From positions 4,712,001 to 4,776,000 of the forward strand of contig NZ_JBDFMD010000001.1 in the NCBI RefSeq assembly GCF_047238105.1: 64,000 nt of DNA, in the 5' to 3' direction. The notes below the pieces were generated by a model. That model searched no databases. It worked only from the letters and a program-made list of their open reading frames with translations, and was not told the origin of the DNA. Position numbers and translations under genes: made by a program. This stretch comes from Paenibacillus_D sp047238105 (lineage in GTDB: Bacteria; Bacillota; Bacilli; Paenibacillales; Paenibacillaceae). Positions 15,836-23,377 of the stretch are shown here, piece by piece; the stretch's first letter is position 1, and the number at the start of each line of letters is the position of its first letter.

Positions 15836-16714
15836 ATGAAGAAAACTAACCGACTTGTGCTGATGACAGCCACAGCCGTGCTGGCGGTATCGCTGGCAGC
15901 ATGCGGAGGAGGCGGCAATCAGCCGCTCGCACCAGGCTCCAATGTACAGAACAACGAGAATGACCCGGGCAATGGACCGGAGGAAGTGCCGACTATTGAG
16001 GGGGTTGGCATCTACAAAGGACAAATCGACAATAACTCCATTGAAATTGAGACAGCAGATGGCGCGCAGGCTTTCCGTCTGGCAGAAGGCATGGCCGAGC
16101 TCCTGGATGAGCTTGAGGATGAGTCTCGCGTTGCCTATACGTATGAGGAGCATCCGGTGGACGGCGACGACTCCGTCAAGCAGCTGGTGCTGACCAAGCT
16201 GGAGAAAGCCGAGGACGCGACAGGCGGCTCCGGCGGCACAGAGACCGGGGAAGAGCTGCCCCAGACCAAGACGCTGACAGTCACGGTCGAAGGAATGGAG
16301 GAAGCGCGCGAAGCCCAACTGGCCACGGCTGACGGGTACGCGCTGTATGTTCTGGACGTCCTGGAGTTCGACCCGGAGGCGCATAAGCTGACGATGGCGG
16401 CTGACGATGCGCTGTATGCGGTCATTACCCAGCTCCCGGCCGATTACAACCTGGATATGCTGCGCGAGGAAGCGGATGCGAAGCTCTCCGAGATTGGTGA
16501 AGTTCAGGAGTTCACAGATGAGGACGGTATTCAGCGGATCACGGATGCGTCGCTGCATCTGGCAGCCACGGGCGATGGACGCGGCAGCCAGTATATCGTC
16601 AAGGAAGTGGACGGACAAGGCTATATCTTCGAGATCGAGACGGCGGCATCCGAGGCAGAGGAAGGCTTTGTGCCGTCGGTATATGCGACTCTCGATTCCA
16701 TCATCAACCAATAA
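15836..16714 (+). CDS. Putative lipoprotein of unknown function
   Basis: 292 residues. A type II signal peptide ends with LAAC (Cys23 lipidated), followed by a Gly/Asn-rich linker, so it is tethered outside the membrane. Two moderately acidic regions follow, separated by a Gly/Thr linker near residues 130-145; I recognise no enzymatic motif. The start at 15836 follows GGAGGTG with a 7-base spacing. It is monocistronic. A hairpin (ACAGGCTGTAC / GTACAGCCTGT) near 16768-16811 may end its transcript. Confidence 0.75.
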   Translation: MKKTNRLVLMTATAVLAVSLAACGGGGNQPLAPGSNVQNNENDPGNGPEEVPTIEGVGIYKGQIDNNSIEIETADGAQAFRLAEGMAELLDELEDESRVAYTYEEHPVDGDDSVKQLVLTKLEKAEDATGGSGGTETGEELPQTKTLTVTVEGMEEAREAQLATADGYALYVLDVLEFDPEAHKLTMAADDALYAVITQLPADYNLDMLREEADAKLSEIGEVQEFTDEDGIQRITDASLHLAATGDGRGSQYIVKEVDGQGYIFEIETAASEAEEGFVPSVYATLDSIINQ

Positions 16715-16767
16715 ATAAACGGAGAGACCGCGGCTGCAATCTCTGCTCAGAGACGGCAGAAGCGGGC

Positions 16768-16811
16768 ACAGGCTGTACTGACATCTCGGGGGGATGGGCG
16801 GTACAGCCTGT
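16768..16811 (+). terminator. Hairpin after lipoprotein gene
   Basis: ACAGGCTGTAC pairs with GTACAGCCTGT across a 22-base loop; only a short TTTG follows, so termination is probable rather than certain. Confidence 0.45.
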
Positions 16812-16837
16812 TTGTGCGGGGTTCTTGCGGGAAGTAG

Positions 16838-16867
16838 TTGACAAAGAGAGCGGCCCGTCCTTAAAAT
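16838..16867 (+). promoter_or_regulatory. Promoter upstream of the pbuG-type riboswitch
   Basis: TTGACA (16838-16843), 18-base spacer, TAAAAT (16862-16867). It lies about 100 bases before the aptamer. Confidence 0.7.
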
Positions 16868-16963
16868 GAATCTGGACAAGCAAAACCGGCTTCTTTGTTA
16901 TGAGATAGGAACAGCAGCGGGGAGCCTGTTGGATTGCTTGCGATCGATAACAAAAAAGCATAC

Positions 16964-17034
16964 CTTTTCGTATAATTCCGGGGATCGGCCCGGAAGTCTC
17001 TACGAGGTCACCGTAATGATCTGGCTACGAAAAG
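16964..17034 (+). promoter_or_regulatory. Purine riboswitch aptamer, guanine class
   Basis: P1 is CTTTTCGTA / TACGAAAAG. J1/2 is TATAAT, P2 is TTCCGGG / CCCGGAA, J2/3 contains the invariant TCTACG, and P3 is AGGTCA.../...TGATCT. The discriminating base in J3/1 is C (GGCTACG), which in xpt-type aptamers specifies guanine/hypoxanthine rather than adenine. Confidence 0.92.
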
Positions 17035-17086
17035 CGGCAACGGATGGCGGCGTGATGCCGCGCTCGCTGTCAGCTGTTGCCGTTTT
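17034..17086 (+). terminator. Riboswitch expression platform (terminator)
   Basis: GCGGCAAC pairs with GTTGCCG and is followed by TTTT; a nested GGCGGC/GCCGC hairpin lies in the loop. The 5' arm abuts P1 of the aptamer, consistent with ligand-dependent termination. Confidence 0.75.
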
Positions 17087-17180
17087 GCGCGAACCTGGAT
17101 GAGATGCCTTGGCGACGAGGCCCCTCTTTCAGGTTTATTTTTTGTTCACATTCACTAAGTATTGGGGAGGAACAAGAAAA

Positions 17181-18572
17181 ATGGAACGTTTCTTTCGTCT
17201 GAAGGAAAACGGAACAAATGTCAGAACGGAAATTATGGCGGGCTTGACGACTTTTATGACAATGGCTTACATCCTGGCCGTCAACCCGGGTATCCTCACG
17301 CCAACTGGCCTAAGTTGGGATGCAGTCTTCCTGGCTACCGCGCTCTCGGCGGGCATCTTCACGATCGCGATGGGTCTGTTCGTCAACTTCCCGGTGGCGC
17401 TCGCTCCGGGCATGGGACTGAACGCTTACTTCGCATCCGTCGTCCTTGCTTCGGCAGCGACCGGTCAGCCGATCTCGGTAGAGATGGCGCTCACTGCCGT
17501 CTTCATCTCAGGTCTGATCTTCATCCTGCTGACGATCACGCAGCTGCGGCAGATGCTGATCGTCGCAGTGCCGGACAGTCTCAAGCATGCGATCACGGTC
17601 GGTATCGGCTTGTTCATCACGATCATCGGCCTGAAGAACAGCGGCCTGCTGAGCATCGCCGTAGAGACGATGGATGATGTACAGGCAGGCACCTTCACCA
17701 ACCTGCAGGGCTTTGAGTCGGTGATCCACATGGGCAGTCTGCGGGAAGAGGGCGTGTGGCTCACGGTCCTCGGTATCCTGCTCATCGCCATCATGATGGT
17801 GCTCCGCGTGCCGGGCGCGATCCTCTTCGGCATCGTTGCGACGACGATCGTCGCCATCCTGGTCGGCAATGTCGATGTCGGCGGCACGCTGACCGGACAG
17901 AGCTGGGCGCCGAACTTCGGCGAGCTGAACTTTATGGCCTTTGATTTTGTCGGCGTCTTCGAGGTCGGCCTGATCACGGTCATCCTGACGTTTACGTTTG
18001 TGGAGCTGTTCGACACCTTCGGTACGCTGGTCGGCACGGCCAACCGGGCAGGCTTCATGAAGGACAAGGAGAAGGGCCGCAAAAAAGTCGGCAAAGCGAT
18101 GTTCGTCGATGCGATCGGCGTCAGCGGCGGCGCGATGCTCGGCACCAGTACAGTGACAGCCTATGTCGAGAGCTCATCCGGGATTGCCCAAGGCGGCCGG
18201 ACCGGTCTGACCGCGGTCACGACAGGCGCCTGCTTCCTGCTCGCGCTGTTCCTCGCCCCGCTGATCCAGCTCGTACCGGGTTCGGCTACAGCTGCCGCCT
18301 TGATCGTCGTTGGCGTGCTGATGATGCAGTCGGTCAAGGAGATCGACTTCTCCGATATGGTCCATGCGGTCCCGGCGTTTCTGACGATTGCGCTGATGCC
18401 GTTTACGTACAACATCGCCAACGGCATCTCGTTCGGCATCGTGTTCTACGTCGTGCTGGCGGTCATCGCCAATCTGAGCAGCAAGACCAAGGAGAAATAC
18501 AATGTCCATTGGCTGATGTGGGTGTTGGCCATCTTGATCCTCGCCCGTTATATCTTTATGGATGGGCATTGA
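17181..18572 (+). CDS. pbuG: NCS2-family purine (guanine/hypoxanthine) permease
   Basis: 463-residue polytopic membrane protein of the AzgA/PbuG subgroup of NCS2 permeases. Signatures include TTFMTMAYILAVNP at the N-terminus, ALAPGMGLNAYF, the FVELFDTFGTLVGTA helix and GTSTVTAYVESSSGIAQGGR. It imports hypoxanthine/guanine by proton symport. The start at 17181 follows GGGGAGG; upstream in-frame codons to 17109 overlap the leader. The guanine riboswitch before it supports the assignment, since purine excess should shut it off. Gene symbol is by family and context. Confidence 0.9.
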   Translation: MERFFRLKENGTNVRTEIMAGLTTFMTMAYILAVNPGILTPTGLSWDAVFLATALSAGIFTIAMGLFVNFPVALAPGMGLNAYFASVVLASAATGQPISVEMALTAVFISGLIFILLTITQLRQMLIVAVPDSLKHAITVGIGLFITIIGLKNSGLLSIAVETMDDVQAGTFTNLQGFESVIHMGSLREEGVWLTVLGILLIAIMMVLRVPGAILFGIVATTIVAILVGNVDVGGTLTGQSWAPNFGELNFMAFDFVGVFEVGLITVILTFTFVELFDTFGTLVGTANRAGFMKDKEKGRKKVGKAMFVDAIGVSGGAMLGTSTVTAYVESSSGIAQGGRTGLTAVTTGACFLLALFLAPLIQLVPGSATAAALIVVGVLMMQSVKEIDFSDMVHAVPAFLTIALMPFTYNIANGISFGIVFYVVLAVIANLSSKTKEKYNVHWLMWVLAILILARYIFMDGH

Positions 18573-18623
18573 TAAGCTAAGAACAACGGTCTCACCCCCT
18601 CTGTAATATGGGCTAACTTTCTG

Positions 18624-18708
18624 TAACGCTTGCCACGCGGGCTATCGTTTCGAGATTACGGTTGAACAATAGAGCCGGATACCGAAACGAAGCTCCTGGC
18701 AAGTGTTA
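18624..18708 (+). ncRNA. Long hairpin in the mgtE leader (function unknown)
   Basis: TAACGCTTGCCA (18624-18635) pairs with TGGCAAGTGTTA (18697-18708). Inside, GGGCT-A-TCGTTTCG pairs with CGAAACGA-AGCTC, giving about 25 bp of stem capped by a 30-base loop. It has no T run, lies about 180 bases before mgtE, and lacks the conserved boxes of the M-box (ykoK) magnesium riboswitch. It could be a new leader structure or a small palindromic repeat. The rest of 18573-18890 shows no gene. Confidence 0.5.
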
Positions 18709-18890
18709 TGTCGTTTAGAGGGCCATCCGCTTCTTGAGCAGATGGTGCAGGTTTCTCGTAATGATTTGGTAAAGCAGAGTGATGTCACGGTGAAATATAG
18801 TATATACTAATGGGATGGAAAACCAGATGCTGGGGATAAAAGGCCTACGCACTTTTTTGGGTTTGATCGGGATTGGAGGTTGGAGTCATC

Positions 18891-20249
18891 ATGTTTGAGA
18901 ACTTTACTACAGAGCAATTGATCGTCCACACAAATCTTCTCTTAAGCAGCCAGCGCCAGGAAGAATTCCAGCGTCTGGTCGAAGACATGCATCCGTTTGA
19001 TCTCGCGGAGCTCTACAAAGGGATTGAAGAGGAGCTGAGGCCGAAATTTCTGGAACCGCTGGTGACGCATGTGATCACCGATATGATCCAGGAGCTGGAT
19101 GCTGAAGCGCAAAATGAAGCCTTCCATCTCATCGGCCCGCAGCGGACTGCGGAAGTCATGGATGAGATGGACAATGACGATCTCGCGGCTTTTCTCGATT
19201 CCTTGACCGATGAAGAACGAGACGAATTTCTGTCATCCATGGATGTGCTCGAGTCGGGAGCGGTCCGCAAGCTGATGACGTATCCGCCGGAGACGGCGGG
19301 ACGGATCATGACCAACCGGTATGTTTGGATACCCCGGCATTATACGGTCCGGCAAGCAACTGAGAAAATCCGCGACTTCGCCAAGATCTCCGAAACGATC
19401 AGTTATCTATATATTATCGATGAAGCTAGAAAGCTGCTAGGTGTTGTATCCTACCGGGATATCATCCTGGCTAAACCGGACGAGATCATGAACGATATCA
19501 TGAGCACGCGTGTCATCTCTGTCCATGTCGATATGGACCAGGAGCATGTCGCGGATGTCATCCGGGACTATGACTTTACCGCCGTACCGGTTGTCGACGA
19601 CGATGATGTGCTGACGGGGATCATCACGGTCGATGACATTATCGATGTCGTCATCCAGGAAGCCAATGAGGATATCCAGAAGCTCTCCGGCAGCGGCAAG
19701 GATATCGACTTCAACACGAAGGCGCATATCGCCGCCGGCCGCCGCATCCCGTGGCTGATCCTGCTGCTGTTTATCGGGCTTATCTCCGGCACGATCATCA
19801 GCACGTTTGAGGATACGCTCGAACAGATTGTGGCACTGACGTTCTTCATGCCGATGATCGCGGGGATGACAGGCAATACCGGCACGCAGTCGCTTGCTGT
19901 CGTGGTGCGGGGGCTGATCAGCCGTAAGCTGACCGCCCCGGAGATATTGGGACTCGTCCGGCGGGAGCTGATGGTCGGCATCCTGATCGGATTGACGTGC
20001 GGCATCCTGATCACGTTCTTCATCTATATCTGGCAGGGCAATGCGATGCTGGGACTCGTCGTCGGGCTGTCGTTGATCTGCACCTTGATTATCGGTACTA
20101 TGGCGGGTACGATCATTCCGCTTTTGCTCAACAAAGTGGGCATTGATCCGGCTGTCGCCTCCGGTCCTCTGATTACGACGCTGAACGATGTGCTGTCGCT
20201 TTTTATTTATTTCGGCATCGCTACGATGTTTCTTTCTTACCTGGTGTAG
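18891..20249 (+). CDS. mgtE: Magnesium transporter MgtE
   Basis: 452 residues. The N-terminal MgtE superhelical domain (about 10-130) is followed by two CBS domains (about 135-260) that sense cytosolic Mg2+, and a five-helix membrane domain (about 285-452). The pore signature MPMIAGMTGNTGTQSLAVV is present in TM2-TM3. It is a Mg2+-gated channel for influx. The start at 18891 follows GGAGGTTGGAG; the in-frame ATG-like start at 18873 overlaps the ribosome site. Monocistronic, with an unusual structured leader instead of a recognisable M-box. Confidence 0.95.
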   Translation: MFENFTTEQLIVHTNLLLSSQRQEEFQRLVEDMHPFDLAELYKGIEEELRPKFLEPLVTHVITDMIQELDAEAQNEAFHLIGPQRTAEVMDEMDNDDLAAFLDSLTDEERDEFLSSMDVLESGAVRKLMTYPPETAGRIMTNRYVWIPRHYTVRQATEKIRDFAKISETISYLYIIDEARKLLGVVSYRDIILAKPDEIMNDIMSTRVISVHVDMDQEHVADVIRDYDFTAVPVVDDDDVLTGIITVDDIIDVVIQEANEDIQKLSGSGKDIDFNTKAHIAAGRRIPWLILLLFIGLISGTIISTFEDTLEQIVALTFFMPMIAGMTGNTGTQSLAVVVRGLISRKLTAPEILGLVRRELMVGILIGLTCGILITFFIYIWQGNAMLGLVVGLSLICTLIIGTMAGTIIPLLLNKVGIDPAVASGPLITTLNDVLSLFIYFGIATMFLSYLV

Positions 20250-20365
20250 CAAGAATTACCGCTTGTTTGAGTCTTCCTTCTAACGTTTAATATCGGGGTA
20301 GATTGTACAGAAACCGGGCGCCTGGGTCGAACGGTATAAGTGCAGGACCGGAAGGGAGAGTCACC

Positions 20366-22729
20366 ATGCTGAAATCTTGGAAATTCTGGCGCAACACCGG
20401 GATCGTATTTGTAATGATGGCTGTATTCGTCTTCGGAGCAGCTTCCGTCTGGATAAATGGGCAAAATATCGACCGTTTGGAGGAGCCGCTGCCGGAGCCG
20501 CTGCTCATCCTCGATAGACATGGCGAGCCGGCTTCTCAACTCACCGGGGGACAGATGGTGCCGATTTCGCTGTCGGATATGCCCCAGACGCTGCTGGACG
20601 CCATTGTAGCCGTGGAAGACCAGCGTTTTTATGATCATGACGGGGTGGATGCCAGCGCGATGGCGCGGGCTTTTTTCCGCAATACGCAGGCGGGCGGCGT
20701 CGTGGAAGGCGCGAGTACGATCACGCAGCAGCTGGCCAAGAACCTGTTCCTCAGCTCGGAGCAGACATACGACCGCAAGCTGCGGGAGGTAGCGCTGGCG
20801 ATCAAGATCGACAACACGTACACCAAAGATGAAATTTTGGAGATGTATCTGAACCAGATCTACTTTGGCGAAGGCAGCTGGGGCGTCCAGCGGGCGGCTC
20901 GGACGTACTTTGGCGTGGATGCCGGCGAGCTGACGCTGGCTCAGTCGGCGCTGCTGGCGGCACTGCCGAAGGCGCCGTCGCATTATTCGCCGATGGTTGA
21001 TATGGAGCGGGCCAAGCAGCGGCGCAACCTGGTACTGGCGCTCATGCACCAGCAGGGCAGGATCACGGAGGCGCAGCTGCATGAGGCACAGGCGGAGGAG
21101 ATCGTGCTCCATGAAGGGGCGCCCAACGAGCTGACGGGTCAATACATGTCCTATGTGAATCATGTCATCGCCGAAGCCGAATCGCTGTACGGGCTCACCG
21201 AAGATGAGCTGCTGCGCGGCGGTTACCGCATCTACACGAATCTGGACCCCAAGGTGCAGCAGTCGATGGAGGCTGTCTACCAGGAGGAGGAGCTGTTCCC
21301 GGAAAGTCCGGATGAGCGGATCGTCCAGAGCGGCGCCGTCATCCTTGATCCACAGACGGGCGGCATCCGCGGCATCGCCGGCAGACGAGGCGAACCGGTA
21401 TTCCGCGGCTACAACTATGCGACCCAGCTGAAACGTCAGCCGGGCTCGGCCTTCAAGCCGATCGCCGTCTATGCCCCTGCGCTGGAGGAGGGCTATACGC
21501 CATCTTCCAGGCTCGAAGACACCGAGATGGACTTCGACGGCTACAGTCCGCGCAACTCGGATCGCCGGACGCGCGGCTCGGTGACGCTGGAGCGTGCGGT
21601 GGAGTGGTCTTATAACATACCTGCTGTATGGCTGCTCAATGAGATCGGTGTCTCCAAAGGGCTGGATTATATCCATCGTCTCGGCATCCCGACGACAGAC
21701 CGCGACCGCAATCTCTCGCTGGCGCTCGGCGGGCTGGACGAGGGGGTCTCGCCGCTGCAGATGGCCAGTGCGTACAGCGCCTTCGCCAATGAGGGCAAAC
21801 GGTCGACGCCGCATGCGATCCAGCGTATCGAGCGGAGCGACGGGTCGCTGGTGGCCGAAGCCGAGGTCCAGCAGGAGCAGGTGCTGGAGCCGGAGACGGC
21901 GTATATGATGACTGAGCTGCTGCAGAAGGTTATCGAGGACGGAACCGGTCAGAAAGCCGAGCTGGAGCGTCCGGCTGCAGGCAAGACGGGGACGACGCAG
22001 CTGCCGGATCTGCCGGAGTTCGAAGGACTGAACGGCACGAGAGATGCCTGGTTCGTCGGGTATACGCCAGAGCTCGTAGCGGCGGTCTGGATGGGGTATG
22101 ACAAGACGGATGCCGAGCACTACATGACGACCTCGGGCGGCGACTTTCCCGCGCAGGTATTCCAGGCGCTGATGACGCGTGCGCTGGACGGAGAGCCAGT
22201 GCAGGAATTCGAGGTCTCCGAGGCATACGAGCAGAAAAAGCGCGAGGCCGAACGCAAGGCGCGTCAAGAGCGCGAGCGCCGGGAAGAGCAGCGCAAGCGT
22301 GAGGAGCGCGAGCAACGGCAGCGCCAGCAGGAAGAAGAGCGTCGCCAAGAGGAAGAGCGCCGCCAGCAGGAGGAGCAAGAGCGGGAACAGGAAGAGCTTG
22401 AACGAGAGCAGGAAGAGAGCCGTCAGGAACGCGAGGCTCGTGAGCGGGAGGAACGCAAGGAGCGCGAGCAGCAGGAGCGCGAAGAGCGTAGGGACCGCGA
22501 GCGGGAGGAACGCGAGCAACGCCGGGAAGAGCGGGATCGAGGACGGGACCAGAGTCGTGAGCAGGGCGGTGAACAGGACCGTGAACGCGAGGAAAGTCAG
22601 GCGCGGGCAAGCAGTACGCAGGTCGGGACGCTTTCCGCCCCGGCTCCCGATCCCGCGAACGCGGAACCGGAAGCTGTGCAGCCTGATGCCGGGGCCGACT
22701 CCGAGACGGAGGGTAATGCTGCAGAATAG
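20366..22729 (+). CDS. Class A penicillin-binding protein (PBP1A-type), copy 1
   Basis: 787 residues: short cytoplasmic N-terminus, one membrane anchor (about 12-31), a GT51 glycosyltransferase with catalytic Glu84 (VAVEDQRFYDH) and STITQQLAKNL, then a transpeptidase with Ser361-x-x-Lys364 (SAFK), Ser415-Tyr-Asn and Lys540-Thr-Gly. It polymerises and crosslinks peptidoglycan outside the membrane. From about residue 620 the tail is a ~110-residue Glu/Arg/Gln-rich coiled-coil-like segment, then a low-complexity Ala/Glu/Pro end. RBS GAAGGGAGAG. A second, collinear copy follows 650 bases downstream. Confidence 0.93.
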   Translation: MLKSWKFWRNTGIVFVMMAVFVFGAASVWINGQNIDRLEEPLPEPLLILDRHGEPASQLTGGQMVPISLSDMPQTLLDAIVAVEDQRFYDHDGVDASAMARAFFRNTQAGGVVEGASTITQQLAKNLFLSSEQTYDRKLREVALAIKIDNTYTKDEILEMYLNQIYFGEGSWGVQRAARTYFGVDAGELTLAQSALLAALPKAPSHYSPMVDMERAKQRRNLVLALMHQQGRITEAQLHEAQAEEIVLHEGAPNELTGQYMSYVNHVIAEAESLYGLTEDELLRGGYRIYTNLDPKVQQSMEAVYQEEELFPESPDERIVQSGAVILDPQTGGIRGIAGRRGEPVFRGYNYATQLKRQPGSAFKPIAVYAPALEEGYTPSSRLEDTEMDFDGYSPRNSDRRTRGSVTLERAVEWSYNIPAVWLLNEIGVSKGLDYIHRLGIPTTDRDRNLSLALGGLDEGVSPLQMASAYSAFANEGKRSTPHAIQRIERSDGSLVAEAEVQQEQVLEPETAYMMTELLQKVIEDGTGQKAELERPAAGKTGTTQLPDLPEFEGLNGTRDAWFVGYTPELVAAVWMGYDKTDAEHYMTTSGGDFPAQVFQALMTRALDGEPVQEFEVSEAYEQKKREAERKARQERERREEQRKREEREQRQRQQEEERRQEEERRQQEEQEREQEELEREQEESRQEREAREREERKEREQQEREERRDREREEREQRREERDRGRDQSREQGGEQDREREESQARASSTQVGTLSAPAPDPANAEPEAVQPDAGADSETEGNAAE

Positions 22730-22778
22730 GAAGTTCCGCGGGTCGGGACGCAAGGTCAAATCGGTGGGGTCGTCTTAA

Positions 22779-22797
22779 GACGGCCCGGCCGTTTTTT
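22779..22797 (+). terminator. Terminator after PBP copy 1
   Basis: ACGGC-CCG-GCCGT hairpin followed by six T residues. Confidence 0.7.
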
Positions 22798-22809
22798 ATA
22801 CTTAATGGC

Positions 22810-22882
22810 GTATATGTTTCCGGGGCCCCCCGCAAAGTACCTGAGTACGCTTCGAAGCCAAAGTCGCACTTTTGTGGGGTTA
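22810..22882. repeat. Family C G/C-box hairpin element, copy 2
   Basis: Same block order as 11829-11897: TATATGTTTCCGGGGCCC, CCCCGCAAAGTACCTGAGTA, TTCGA, then CACTTTTGTGGGG which pairs with the second block. Confidence 0.65.
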
Positions 22883-22950
22883 TTTTAGCTTAATGGCAGC
22901 TTCCAGAGCGGGTTTAAGCCGAATCCGCAGGCAGTTGCGCATTTTTTTTA

Positions 22951-23256
22951 CAGCGCCGTCACCAGCCACGCCGCGTGCTGCAACACACCTTTTTTCCCTT
23001 GCAGCGCCGTCACCAGCCACGCCGCATGCTCCAACGCACCTTTTTTCCCTTACAGCGCCGTCACCAGCCATGCCGCGTGCTGCAACGCACCTTTTTTCCC
23101 TTACAGCGCCGTCACCAGCCATACCGCGTGCTGCAACGCACCTTTTTTCCCTTGCAGCGCCGTCACCAGCCATACCGCGTGCTGCAACGCACCTTTTTTC
23201 CCTTACAGCGTCGTCACCAGCCATGCCGCGTGCTGCAACGCACTTTTGTTCTCTTG
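22951..23256. repeat. 51-bp minisatellite between the two PBP genes (6 units)
   Basis: Units start at 22951, 23002, 23053, 23104, 23155 and 23206 at exactly 51-base spacing, each beginning CAGCGCCGTCACCAGCCA and containing GTGCTGCAACGCACC and a T6 run. A partial unit precedes the first. Mismatches are few. Because 51 is a multiple of 3 the array stays open in several frames, but no ribosome site or protein signature supports coding. Confidence 0.92.
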
Positions 23257-23302
23257 CTTTACCTTCCCGGCATCCCGATTTTTCGCCATTTTCCAGCATG
23301 CC

Positions 23303-23334
23303 TTGCGACTTTTTAGGCGCCGGACTCGTATAAT
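23303..23334 (+). promoter_or_regulatory. Probable promoter of PBP copy 2
   Basis: A perfect TATAAT at 23329-23334 about 45 bases before the ATG; TTGCGA at 23303 is 20 bases upstream, and a weaker GACTTT-type -35 would give better spacing. Confidence 0.5.
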
Positions 23335-23377
23335 ACATATTACAGAATCTTCTTGGGTCCAGGGGGGAGAAGACAGC

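Noticed and set aside
18573..18890. M-box (ykoK) magnesium riboswitch before mgtE
   Set aside because: The expected conserved blocks were not found by eye; a hairpin of another type is present instead. A covariance search would decide.
20237..22759. 840-residue minus-strand frame opposite PBP copy 1
   Set aside because: Low-complexity Leu/Arg-rich translation typical of the antisense of GC-rich genes; the plus-strand gene is certain.
22951..23256. CRISPR array between the PBP genes
   Set aside because: Direct tandem units without spacers; each unit is conserved along its whole length.
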